A stretch of 64,000 nt of DNA from Paragorgia papillata (taxonomy: Eukaryota; Cnidaria; Anthozoa; Scleralcyonacea; Coralliidae), in contig JAWNZC010000347.1 of assembly GCA_035771165.1 (NCBI GenBank), forward strand, positions 346,501 through 410,500. The letters run 5' to 3'. Every line of letters begins with the position of its first letter. Positions within the stretch are counted from its first letter, which is position 1. Made by a program: the position numbers and the translations under genes. Below, in pieces: positions 40,712 to 51,273 of the stretch. The notes below the pieces were generated by a model, which saw nothing but the letters and a program-made list of their open reading frames with translations, was not told the DNA's origin and did no database searches.

Positions 40712-41521
40712 CCATAGTCAATCGAGATATGGTCTGGAAACTCAGCTAAAGTCTTTGGTCTATCTTTTTGTTCGCCTTTATGCCTTTTTGTGCACGGTCA
40801 CTGAACACATTGTATTTTAATATAATGAACGAATTGTCCAATAGCAACGTTTCAGTTCAATCACTCAACCGTGCTATTTAAATATTAATAAACCTAAAAC
40901 AAAGGATGTGCACGGTGTAAGGTACGGTTCAACATAAAATCACAGCTCATTATAGGCGCTTTGAAGTTTGCCGAGTTTCCAGACCATATATCTCGATTGA
41001 CTATGGTTTGACCGCGCCACAGCGATATTGTTAACATATCAAGACCATTTCTAAGTATAGTCAAGTAAGATATATGGTCTGGAAACTCGGCGGGATTATT
41101 TGTTCTATCTTTTTGTTCACGTTTATGTAAACTTATATACACGGTGAGGAAAGTTTATTTTTGGTATAATGAAGCAATCATCCAATAGCAGCGTTTAGGT
41201 TCAATTGCTGAACTGTGGTATTGAAATATTTTATAAGCGAAAAACAAACGGTTCCAACATAAAGTCACAGCTCATTATAGACGCTTTGAAGCGAGGGGCA
41301 AATCACTGATTTAAATCACGTACACCTTCAGAAAAATCACAAAAAAATCATGAAAAACAAAAAAAAAATCACGAGAAAAAGAAAAAAATCATGAAAAAAA
41401 TCGCATGTTTTTTTTTATCACGTACACTTTTTCAGGAGTGATTGCCCCTCGCTTTGAAGTTTGCCGGATCTTCGACCATATCTCGACCGACTCTGTTCTA
41501 AGATATCTACGTTTCTTCTAG
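40712..41521. repeat. Inverted repeat cluster downstream of ASPSCR1
   Basis: ATATGGTCTGGAAACTC and CACAGCTCATTATAG segments occur in direct and inverted copies across this stretch, with a poly-A/T hairpin at 41310-41440. An alternative last ASPSCR1 exon could begin at 41522. Confidence 0.45.
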
Positions 41522-41799
41522 GAAAGTGATGAAATACTAAAATGGATACTCCTAGATGACACAAGCTACCGAAAGCACTGAAACCGCGTTGTTTGACTCT
41601 TTCATACCCATTGGTATATTGTAAGGGTTTATATTGTTAAAAGGGAGACGTCTCAGCAAGGCAGGGGTGAAGAGCGAGGGGTGCGGTGGAAGCACTGACT
41701 GGCCTATACAACTGGACTGCGGGTCCCGTCCAAAAAGTAAGCGAACAAAGATGGCGGAAATCCTCTCATGTTAGCGTCCGCTGACCATATTCTTCTCAA

Positions 41800-42206
41800 T
41801 ATGTTTACTAGCCTGGTACCCTGGCCCAATTTCAAAAGAATATGGGCCAGGTAACCACTAATAACAATCTCGCGTCATTCAGGGTGAAATCCACTTGTAC
41901 GTCGTCTGCGCATGCCTTGAATCCGCGAAAGTTTCAACCAGTAGGAAAGCAGAAATCTATAGTGGTTACCTGGCTATATGTTTACTAGCCTGGTACCCTG
42001 GCCCAATCAAAGAATATGGGCCAGGTAACCACTAAAGACTTCTGCTTTCCTATTGGTTGAAATTTCGCGCGTTTTTAGTGGCTATGAGTAAAACTGCAAT
42101 CGTCATAAGTGGATTTAGCCCTGATGACGCGAGAGTGAGATTAGTGGTTACCTGGCCCATATTTCTTTTGAAATTGGGCCAGGGTACCAGGCTATATGTT
42201 TAGTTG
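41800..42206. repeat. Tandem pair of GCCTGGTACC foldback elements
   Basis: Two palindromic units (about 41809-41976 and 41986-42195) with GCCTGGTACC ends and GGGCCAGGTAACCACTA inner arms. The direct repeat ATATGTTTA occurs before the first, between the two and after the second unit. Lies in the ASPSCR1/ZNF451-like spacer. Confidence 0.5.
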
Positions 42207-43204
42207 CCTGAAGGCTCAGTTGCGCCCGCAGGCCGATCAAGTCAGCTGTAAATTCATTTATAATAAAAGGGTCAGCGGTTACTACTATGGAAGAAACCCG
42301 CAATCCAGGTATGTATAGGTCTGTGGGTGGAAGGCGGGAGCAGAGAAAAACCCTGGAAATGAAGTTGGGGTGAAAGGGTTAAACAGAGCCTAGTTCAATA
42401 GTTCTATAGATCGTTTTCATCTGACGTCACGGCGGCCATATTGGTGTACCAAAACAATGAAATGGCGGCCATATTTGTGTACGGTATGGGAATTAGCTCT
42501 TTCTTATTCAAATATTTTGTATTGTTTCACCACCCCAATGGGGCCACCGATCACGTGAGTGAAAACGATCTATAGGAACCAAGAACAGCTTGTGTTTCAG
42601 CCTTTGCAGAGCTGGGCGGTATGGAAAGTGGCCATTAGTACTTGGCTTTTATGGTACATGCATCTCAAACTCATTAATAATTCATGAAGAAAACACAAAG
42701 GAAATCAGTACCGTGTCTGTGGTTTGGATATCGGAGGAAGAAATTACATATATTAAGCAAACTTTCATCTTGATTTTCTCTTAAAATACTGATTTGTTTG
42801 AGATGCTATATCATACACTCGGAGGAGTGTCTCATCAGGATATCCAAACACCTCGAAGTTTGTTCAAAAACCTCGGCTTCGCCTCGGTTTTCATTATCCT
42901 GATGAAACACTCCTCCTCGTGTATGATATATTACATAAATACTTAACGTACAACTTATTCACAATTGTTACCCAGAATAAACAATGTTGATCAACAAGGA
43001 CTTTATAGCAAAACCGAACGATCACATCAATACTAGTGTCACAACAGCTGAACAATTTGAGCACTTTATCATGCTAACTATTATTATCAAACATATCTGA
43101 TTAAAATTAGAAGTTACTTAAAACAACTTCCAGGGGTAAACTCAATGAGGAAACGAACAGTATCTTTGCTTTATTTCCAACATCCCTTGAAAGTGATAAA
43201 TAAT

Positions 43205-43332
43205 CGGGTTATTACTTTGTGTTTCGCGCACGAATATGCATTAGGATTAGGTTTAGGATCAGGGTTAGGATTAGATTAGGGTGTTTTCAGGGTCAAAGAA
43301 TAACAAATTCGTGCGCGAAACACAAAGTAAGC
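43205..43332. repeat. Foldback element with telomere-like core
   Basis: Arms ACTTTGTGTTTCGCGCACGA and complement flank a core of TTAGGATTAGGTTTAGGATC-type repeats (43238-43285), a degenerate form of the animal telomere repeat. Confidence 0.5.
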
Positions 43333-44634
43333 ACCAATAATCGGTCGAGGTTAAAAGGGACGCCTCAAATAGACTCGTCCAGTCCTTTCGCGGCTTTTCC
43401 AAAATGTGTGTCAAATGTGTTTCCAAATTTGTCGTCAAGCTTCAGCGAGTCTCAAGATCGTGGCAATCTTTACGATACCCTAACCACAACAAAAACTGTT
43501 ACCCTAATCAGAAATCTGATTAAGCCCCTAGCTTTTTGGAAAAACATATTTGACGACATACCGTAAAATACCGGTTATAAGCCCCCCTGGATATAAACCC
43601 ACTTGTTCTATTGTTCTCCCTATTGTTCTCACAAAAAAGGCCTTTGAACAGGTATAAGCCCAGGGCTTATAACCTATATTTTACGGCCGCAAAAAACTGG
43701 ACGGGTTCCTTTGAGTCATCCCTTTTAGCCGAAACCGACAAGGTCTCAACGAGAAACTGATTACGTAAAGTTATGACTTATGTATAGATAATTAGAACTT
43801 ATTGCGAAATCTCGGTACACACACCCTGGTCCAAGAGAGGGGGGGCGTACATGTACCTCTGGGTACGGCTAACCTGCAATCAGGCCAATCTCGCCCGCCC
43901 GCCCGCCTCGCCCCCACTTGCTTTTTAGCGGAGGACGAGAATAATGCCTGATACTCAGGTTAGGGTACGGCACACGCGTCTGAATTGACAAAATTTTGTT
44001 CATTAATCCCGAAAATACATGATTTTCCAATAACTTACAATGATCTCTACATAACTTTACGTCATAGTTTATCTCAAGTTTGGGTACGAGGTTACCAAAA
44101 GTGTTTGAAAACGCCGCCAGTCTTTGTTTTTGTCCACGTTTGTGCACTTTTACGCTTGCTAAACACATTGTATTTTTGGTATAATGAAGTAATTAGCCAA
44201 TAGCAGCGTTTGGATTCAAACGCTAAAACAACGTAAAACAAAAGATCTGGCACTTCCAGGGGGCTTTCCATTTACACGGTTAGACCGGTCAGTCCAGTTA
44301 AATGAACACGATTCGTTTGAGACTTAGGACGGTCAGACTGGAAAATTTGGTCCTAATGAAAAGCAAGTCCATTCTGGGCAGACTGATCGGTCTAACCTTG
44401 TCAATTGGAAAGCGCCCTTAGTCTAAACAGAGGGATAGTCTGTACATAGCTCAATCTTAGCCGATGTGACGTTCACCGCGTTTCCAGACAATGTAATTCT
44501 AGGCTTTAAAGTCAAGTAATACGAGCAACAAATTGCTGCAACATTGTTGCGTTGCAAGTTGAATAGCGTTGTTGCACGTATTACCAGTTGTTGCACGTAT
44601 TACCACCTTAAGCGTATTACGCACCCACCTTAAG

Positions 44635-44772
44635 CCGGTTTTACACTAGGCGGAATTTTGCGCGCGGAGCGGAATTTTTCTTTGTCTTTTCTAATTAGTT
44701 CCAGCCGAGAAATCACAAGACAAAGAAAATTTCCGCTCCGCGCGCAAAATTCCGCCTCGTGGAAAACAGCCT
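44635..44772. repeat. Palindromic MITE related to 28034-28187
   Basis: Shares GGCGGAATTTTGCGCGCGGA and GGAATTTTTCTTTGTCTTTT with the copy at 28034 and is also a near-perfect inverted repeat. Lies in the convergent ASPSCR1/ZNF451-like spacer. Confidence 0.55.
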
Positions 44773-45226
44773 TCAACAATGATTTTGTTGTAAGCTGAAT
44801 CAGCATGTTGCAGCAAGTAGAACTGGAGTCTACTTTTTTCAACAAATTTTTTCAACTTGCAACAAAATCATTGTTGCGTGACAATGTTTAAGGCGGATGG
44901 TAATACGTGCAACAACGCTTTTCAACTTTGCGTTAAAAAGTTGAAAAAAAATGTTGCCCGTATTACCTCACCTTTATGCTTTAGTAAAAAACAGACTTAA
45001 TAAGACTGAGGCTTATAGAACAGTAACACAAAAACAAAACAAGTTATGCAATAAGTTTGCATTTACTTCAGAAATGAGATCAACTGTTTGGTGACTTGCT
45101 TGGAAACGGTTGAAAAATGTCCAAACTGTAGCACTGTATGATAATGGTATTCATCTTCATCTTGGAACCTCACACCAGACATTATTAACATATTCAAAAC
45201 AAGCTGAATCTTTTTTCTCGACCCTT

Positions 45227-48200
45227 TCACTTTTCTCCAATACTCTTTAGGATGGCAGTGAGAATTTCTGGTTCCTTGAAATGCGGGTTGACCAAATGAA
45301 CTGACCTTGCAGATGACGAGAGCTGATTCGTTAGCTCGTTGAACCCTTTATCACCCGATAGCACCGTAAAAGGAATATGCATTGGTAGCTGAAGATCCAG
45401 TCTTGCGGCTTGGACGCACAACGCGAAGTCGGCCGCATTCTTCTCCTTCCCGCATTTCGGATGCTTGAAGAACCGCTTTTCCCGAACAAGTTTCTGGAAC
45501 TTGGGTGAATTGTATTTCTTCATCTCGGTGGCTCCACCAAAAAATCCCCAAACAAACACGTCGCTTGGTAGGGAATACGGCAGGTCAAAAAACTTCCCCC
45601 AGTTATCCAAATCAATGAAAATGATATGGGAGAATTTTGACAGGTTCGCTAAGGGGCCACAAGGTAAGTTACGTTCGTTGGTGTTTGTAAGGGTTTCCCT
45701 TGAGGTTTCTGATCCATTTGAAGAACTGGCTGGAGCTATGTTCTGGTTGGTGTTCACTACAGAGAAGATGAAACAGGGCAAATTAGTATAGAGTGCTCGT
45801 AACGCCCAGAATAACGACGTGTTCATAGCAAGTCTAACATAAAGGAATGTGATCACATTCTTGGGGAGCACGGGTGCAGGCGTGTGCTGTTAGCGCGCTA
45901 CCTCTCGCCAAAATGTTAAGCCCGGTTAGATGGGGTTAGTACTTGGATGGGTGAGCGCTTGGGAATGACCCCGTTCTCGAGCTTGGAACTCATGTGAGTA
46001 GAGTTGTAGTTGATCTCTCCTGTGCTTCGAGGGTTTTTCTCCGGTTTTCCTCCCTCCATAAAATCAACACCTACATCTTAGCTGTGATTCGCGTGGTCTG
46101 AACTGTGTCGTTGGCGGCTGTTTCGAGCGCCTTTGATACGTTGATCTGCGTCCTTCGCAATTCAGCCGCTTCAGTGCTGCAAGTAAGGATGATTAGCCCC
46201 CAGTCTTTTAAACCTTTTGAAGTTATATTTTCTTCTGAAAGGGTTATCATATAACTTAGTAAAAGTAAAGAAAAATATGAATTTTGAGGTAAAGCAAAGA
46301 ATTTATCAGCGAAGCCTTCTTAGGTGCTCTTGAAGCATGGCCGCGTTTCTAGGAGAATGGGTACTCCATTGTCTTTGACGTCCTACCGGTAAAACCCACC
46401 AATCACCTTGTTATTCGTAACTGGCATGACAGGTACTAGCACCAGTCTTTATTTCGACGCAGCATTCACACAAGTTCATCAAAGGAGCAAAAACTCAAAC
46501 TGAGTTCATAAAAGTGGACCGAATGACTGGTTTTAATTATTTATTTGGTTTTAGATTGAACTTTTCCAACTTTAATGGAAAATAGAATAACCTGGAAATA
46601 GTTGACCCTTAATCACATTCCTTTACGTTGCTGTTAAGCCCTAATCAAACGAGACCGCAAGTCATCGCAAGTTGGCAGTCATAATTTCTGTGGCGGTCGT
46701 TCGAACCAGCGGCGGATTAAGAGCGGGGCCACCGGGGCCTGGGCCCCGGGCCCCCCACATTTGGCCCCCCCCCCACATTTTGGAGTATTTTATTCAACAA
46801 CCCAATTAATACTAAGTTACTAACATTTTAACATAAGTCATTTGTTATTTTCCCCTTTTCTCTCATATATAAAGTGTTCTTTGGTACACCAGTGATTCAG
46901 TGTCTTTATTTTATTATATTGTAATTTGTAAGACCGATTGGAATTGGAAAAGGGCCCCCACAAAAATGTGGCCCCTGGCCCCCCACAGTCTTAGTCCGGC
47001 CCTGGTTCGAACACCCAAATTAACAAAATAAAGGTTTCATGAGTGTTTTAAACAAGTTTTAACTTTGTCACGGTACATGATATTTTCGGGAAATTATTCA
47101 GAGCGGCTGGCTGAGATAGCGTGACTGCCAACTTGCGATGACTTGCATTCTCGTTTGATTAGGGCTTTAGGCTTGCCATTGGTGCATCGTTATTTTGGGT
47201 GTGACAAGCATAGGCCAGGCGTTCACTTGGGCTACTGGCTACGTACTGGCAAGTCACGTTCACCTGTGTGAAGTGTATGCACCATATTCACCCTTCATTC
47301 AGGCTTGGTGCAAGTGCGCGGAGCCTGAATCGAAGGGTGAATGTGGTGCGTACTTCACACAAGTGAACATATTTACGATCAAGGAGTTGTCAGCCACATC
47401 ACTTGTTAAATAAACTACAAAGTCAGTCAGTTTCAAAATCTACCAACAACGTGCAAGAACACCTTCATCAAAAGGCAAAAGCTAAAGGAGTAAAGAACTT
47501 ATAACATGCCTCATGGCCTCACTCCATCACACAGGAAACAACTCACTGGAAGTATGAATAGTAATGGAAGTAAAATTGCAAGGAAAAAACACAAAAAAAT
47601 GAGCCGAAAGGCCCGAAACCTAGACTCGGTCTACCATAGGTAGCCCAAGTACAGCCTACCATAGGTAGCCGAGTAATAAGGGTAGACTGGATAGTTACTT
47701 TAGTATTCAAAGCCCTACCTTTTGGTTGACAAGGTTGCTCAACTGTAGATGATAAAGATGACAAAGCCTTTTCATGTCTATTTGGGGACCATACTGGACA
47801 AGAAAATCTTTGCATCAAATAGTTCAATGTTTTCTCAGTAAAAAGAACACCGTGATCATTCCTGTAATGTTCCAGTACAGACTTTGGTACCAGACCTCTC
47901 TGTCCACATTGTGCGCATGTAAAATACATTGTTAAACTCCGGACACGTTCATGTTTTGCCAGATAGTGTGTAATAAACCGATCAACAACATTGTAGACCT
48001 TATTGCAAATTTGATGTGGACACGGTATTGACCATTTGCCCTTAGTGGTTTTCCGCAGATGTTTTTTCTCACAATGGAAACTGAAGTGAGGGACTGACCA
48101 TTCTTTCTTGCCCACCTTACACCATGGACACTGGACTTTGTGGTCTGACTTCAGGTAATGATTGGTGATTTCACGGTGACAACCACCAGTACCTTGAAAC

Positions 48201-50455
48201 TCAACATTACATTTCTTGCAAACATAGTATGGTAACAGATGAGTATCGTGAAAATGATTATAGAAGTGACGAAGACCATTAACATTCTGGTCAGTAAATT
48301 GAGTACTTGAATATTGGCAAACTGGGCAGTTGAGGCAATTGTTAGCTTCATCGTTACCACTTGAGTACTCAGCTTGTGGGGCATGTGATGTAGTTGAAGA
48401 GACATTTGATGCGTTATCGTCATCCCAAATAACCCTTCGTTTAGTAGTAACTCCCTCACCACTTGTGCTGGGACCATTAGAACACAACGTAGAACTTGAA
48501 CTTGGTTGAAACCAATGAAACCTATCATTTGAGGAATCTTGTGAATCTGCAATATTCTCCTCTTGTGCTAACTTGGAGAGACAACGTCTTTGTGAATACG
48601 TGCTGATCGTTTCATCCTGATTATTCAACCCACCTTGTTCAAGAGAAGAGACAGATACACTAGCTAATAACATACATTACAACATTAACATCAGGGGCAC
48701 ACATTTGAAACATTTTTGGGGGGCTGCTTTTCATTCTAGGAACAACTTTTTTGATCAGTCTATTTGACAAGGCAGTAAAAAGACTCATGGAATTAATCTT
48801 GCAATTGACTTTATTGAAGATTTTGTTATTTTTTGGGTGCTTTGTCACAGTGATGCCATCAGCATCCAATAATTTTTTTGGGACACCTCTGTCCAATAAT
48901 TTTTTTGGGACACCTCTGTCCAATAATTCATGTAGTATTTGATGGAAATTATGCCACAGCTGCCGGACATTGAGAATTAACTGGAGTATGTTGACCAATA
49001 AGGAATGAGAATGAAGTTTGAAATGAATGCATAACAATTATCAATTACCGTACTACCATTTGCGTTCAAGCTTGAAGCCAATCTCATTCCCAGAGCCCAC
49101 GTTCCCCACCCAGGAAACGAGAGACTCTGGGATAATCCATTTCACATCAACATTTCATTGGCTGATGAACACAGTGAACTCTATATAACTCTTCTTCCGG
49201 ATAACACGAATCCTGTTATGGCGTGAACGGATTATCCCAGAGTCTCTCGTTTCCCACCCGCTGGGTAAGGGGAACGTGGGCTCTGGGAATGAGATTGGCT
49301 TGAAGCATGAACTATTTTGCACGTTTGTTTATGTTTGAAAAGCTAACGTTTGACTAATTACTTACCTTGTTTTGACCAATGAAATGCATGTATTTTTTTC
49401 ACATGTGAATTTCACGTGAACAAATGCATTTCATTGGTCAAAACGACGTAAAAATGTACAGTCAAAGTGACAAAGCTGAAACCACGGCACAATCGGCAAA
49501 CAGATTTTCCACTTAACATGCATGTAAATCAGAAGTTGGCAATATTTATCACATCAAAAATCGCATGTGTAAATTGGCCTTAATTTTCCTAGAAATGATT
49601 GCAAATTTCCTTTTGTATTTAAAGCCTGGTTTCCATATAGCTGTAAAGAGCCGGCGGCATGGCTGCGGCAAGGAGCAATGGTCCAATCATAGACAGTGTT
49701 GAATTAGCCAGCAATATAAAGCTGTATACGATTGGAGCATTAATTGCCCCTTGCTGCAGCCGGCTGTTACGGCTATATGGAAACCAGGCTTTACAAAATT
49801 TGTATTTGTATTTCTTAAAATTCCCTAACTTCCTGTTCAGAAAATATCTGTAACCTCCAAGAAGGGCAATTTCTCTAGTACCCCCTACCTGTATATTCTA
49901 TATGGAAATCGAGCATTGACCCACAACTCTTGGTGATACCCCCTCCCCTAGAATTTTGAAGTGCCTGCTACCCAGTAGCAGAGTAGCTCAAATGGTTAGA
50001 GCGTCTCACCGGCTATCAGAAGATTGTGGGTCCGAGTCCCGCTTGGAAACTCAGAAATTTTTCCTAAGTAAAATAGCTCGAAGAATATTTGCACTCAATT
50101 CACCTTGTTCAAGTGCGTCAGTCAACCTTCCAGATTTCGCTCTCTTGTTGTTTTGGCGTTTCTTTGCTTTGTTTTCCACTCGCTTTCGCTTTCCCCTGTT
50201 CTCGCAGGCGTTGGTTGTAATGTCAGTTAGTCCGTTGCTGTCCTTTGAACTACACGCACGGCTCGTTGATGCCGTTGTGTAATCACAATTTTCTGTATCT
50301 TTGTTATTATCCTTGCCGTTTACACGAAGCAACTCGTGGTCGTCAATGATTATGACAGAATCATCTTTTGCGAACTCCAATAATTCTGCATCGTCGTCGT
50401 CCGATATGACAATAATATCAGACACCACATTATTGTTTCTTGTTTTCGTTTTCAT
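45227..50455 (-). CDS. ZNF451: ZNF451-like protein: tandem SIMs, zinc fingers, PIN-like domain
   Basis: Three coding exons on the minus strand: 50455-50104, 48663-47719, 45756-45227, joined in phase 1 at both introns, total 1827 nt (608 residues). Residues 1-40 carry two hydrophobic-acidic motifs (DIIVISDDDD and SVIIIDDHE) typical of SUMO-interacting motifs. Residues about 230-390 hold five C2H2-like fingers (CPVC, CKKC, CPWC, CPHQIC, CAQC, each followed by His pairs). The last exon is a PIN-like domain (HIIFIDLDNWGKFF, VFVWGFFGG, KNAADFALC, FTVLSGDKGFNEL) that closely follows the C-terminus of vertebrate ZNF451, a SUMO E3/E4 ligase. It is much shorter than the roughly 1060-residue human protein because it has fewer fingers. 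Convergent with ASPSCR1, divergent from POLR3E. Orthology rests on domain order and the PIN match; SUMO-ligase activity is inferred. Confidence 0.82.
45880..46090 (+). mobile_element. 5S-rRNA-derived SINE
   Basis: Same family as 39104-39391: TTAAGCCCGGTTAGATGGGG, GGTTAGTACTTGGATGGGTG, then the TGTGCTTCGAGGG body. It lies in intron 2 of the ZNF451-like gene in the opposite orientation to that gene. Confidence 0.75.
46195..46610 (-). repeat. Dispersed repeat, second copy
   Basis: Reverse-complement match to 3465-3900 (GGTACTCCATTGTCTTTGAC, AAAACCCACCAATCACCTTG). Lies in intron 2 of the ZNF451-like gene. Confidence 0.5.
46632..47169. repeat. CAAGTCATCGCAAGTTGGCA foldback MITE, hAT-interrupted
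   Basis: Ends TAAGCCCTAATCAAACGAG and its complement. The body matches 60855-61085 apart from the 298-bp hAT insertion. Lies in the second intron of the ZNF451-like gene. Confidence 0.65.
46707..47004. mobile_element. hAT-type MITE nested in another MITE
   Basis: A 298-bp element with imperfect terminal repeats (CAGCGGCGGATTAAG and the complement of CTTAGTCCGGCCCTG) and an exact 8-bp duplication GTTCGAAC (46699-46706 and 47005-47012), the hAT signature. The empty site is seen in the uninterrupted copies near 16327 and 60917. Confidence 0.8.
49079..49297. mobile_element. Mutator-type foldback MITE, second copy
   Basis: Same family as 18661-19038 (CAATCTCATTCCCAGAGCCC ends), bounded by the 9-bp direct repeat GCTTGAAGC (49070-49078 and 49298-49306). 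It lies in the first intron of the ZNF451-like gene. Confidence 0.75.
49975..50045 (+). repeat. tRNA-derived SINE head (type 2)
   Basis: GTAGCTCAAATGGTTAGAGC (A-box region) and GGGTCCGAGTCCC (B-box region) resemble a tRNA gene, but no acceptor stem pairs. It is therefore read as SINE-derived, not a functional tRNA. Lies in intron 1 of the ZNF451-like gene. Confidence 0.5.
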
Positions 50456-50651
50456 GTTGTGCAGCCCTCAAGCTTTAGAAATCAGTGCCCTCAAGTTGTA
50501 AAAGTTGTTCGGTGTTTGCGTGTTTGCCGCCATTTGGTCCTTCGGTGGATTACTTGCGCAGACAATCGCGCGGTTGCCGCCACGTGGCCTGGGTACGAAC
50601 CATAGAAAATGACCAATCAAATTGAATCAAATTGTCTGTCCGGTCGGTCGG

Positions 50652-50905
50652 TGTGTCTGGCTCATTGAACTAAAAATAACTGGAACGCTACGTTCAGTAA
50701 ACTGCGCATACAAATCTTGAAGCCAAAATTTGACTCCCATGAAGCCAGTTTTGACTCCCAGACACGCACTTCCACGCGTGTTTCTACGTGTTTTTGTTTT
50801 GGCCGTGTTTGTTTTTTTCGTGGAAAGGCTGGGTACGACTTGCATAATTTGGCTTCAAACTTCCGGTTGAACGTAGCGTTCCAGTTATTTTTAGTTCAAT
50901 GGTCT
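50652..50905. repeat. Foldback element in the divergent promoter
   Basis: Arms with AACTAAAAATAACTGGAACG and complement (left about 50652-50735, right about 50840-50905) sit between the ZNF451-like and POLR3E starts, next to the microsatellite. Confidence 0.55.
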
Positions 50906-50907
50906 GG

Positions 50908-50908
50908 C

Positions 50909-50975
<67 letters not shown>

Positions 50976-51076
50976 TTGTTTGTTTGTTTGTTTGTTTGTT
51001 TGTTTGTTTGTTTGTTTGTTTGTTTGTTTGTTTGTTTGTTTGTTTGTTTGTTTGTTTGTTTGTTTGTTTGTTTGTA
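50908..51076 (+). repeat. TGTC/TGTT tetranucleotide microsatellite
   Basis: A block of CTGT repeats followed by a longer block of TTTG repeats, about 170 bp, in the divergent promoter about 200 bp upstream of POLR3E. Confidence 0.9.
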
Positions 51077-51273
51077 AAACTATAAGGAAGCTCTTAATAA
51101 TTAAATAACGTTTCAAATTTTTACAATCAAATGAAAAGTTTCTTTAAAATAAAATAATGAAAATAATTTTTTTTATGAAATAAGGTAAAATACGGAATAA
51201 AATAATTTTTGGACAGCCTGCGTATTTGAACAACGGCTTGTACCCAGTTCCCAACGCTATTTGCTCCGCCGAC

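Larger units (their letters stand above)
50456..51273. promoter_or_regulatory. Divergent promoter region between ZNF451-like and POLR3E
   Basis: Only 818 bp separate the two start codons, which point away from each other, so the interval must hold both promoters. It contains a foldback element (arms about 50652-50735 and 50840-50905) and a 170-bp TGTC/TGTT microsatellite. No TATA box was identified for either gene. Promoter function is inferred from the geometry. Confidence 0.6.

Noticed and set aside
45757..45871. Extending the PIN-domain open frame upstream to 45871
   Set aside because: The extension crosses a good acceptor (CTTCTCTGTAG) and has no ATG at its start; phase-matched splicing to the zinc-finger exon is better.
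49975..50045. Possible functional tRNA gene
   Set aside because: A and B boxes are present but the acceptor stem does not pair; repeats at 58228 and 63640 show that it is a SINE.
49956..50282. Open frame with VAQMVRASHRLSEDCG
   Set aside because: Translation of a tRNA-derived SINE head plus the antisense of a ZNF451-like exon; not a gene.
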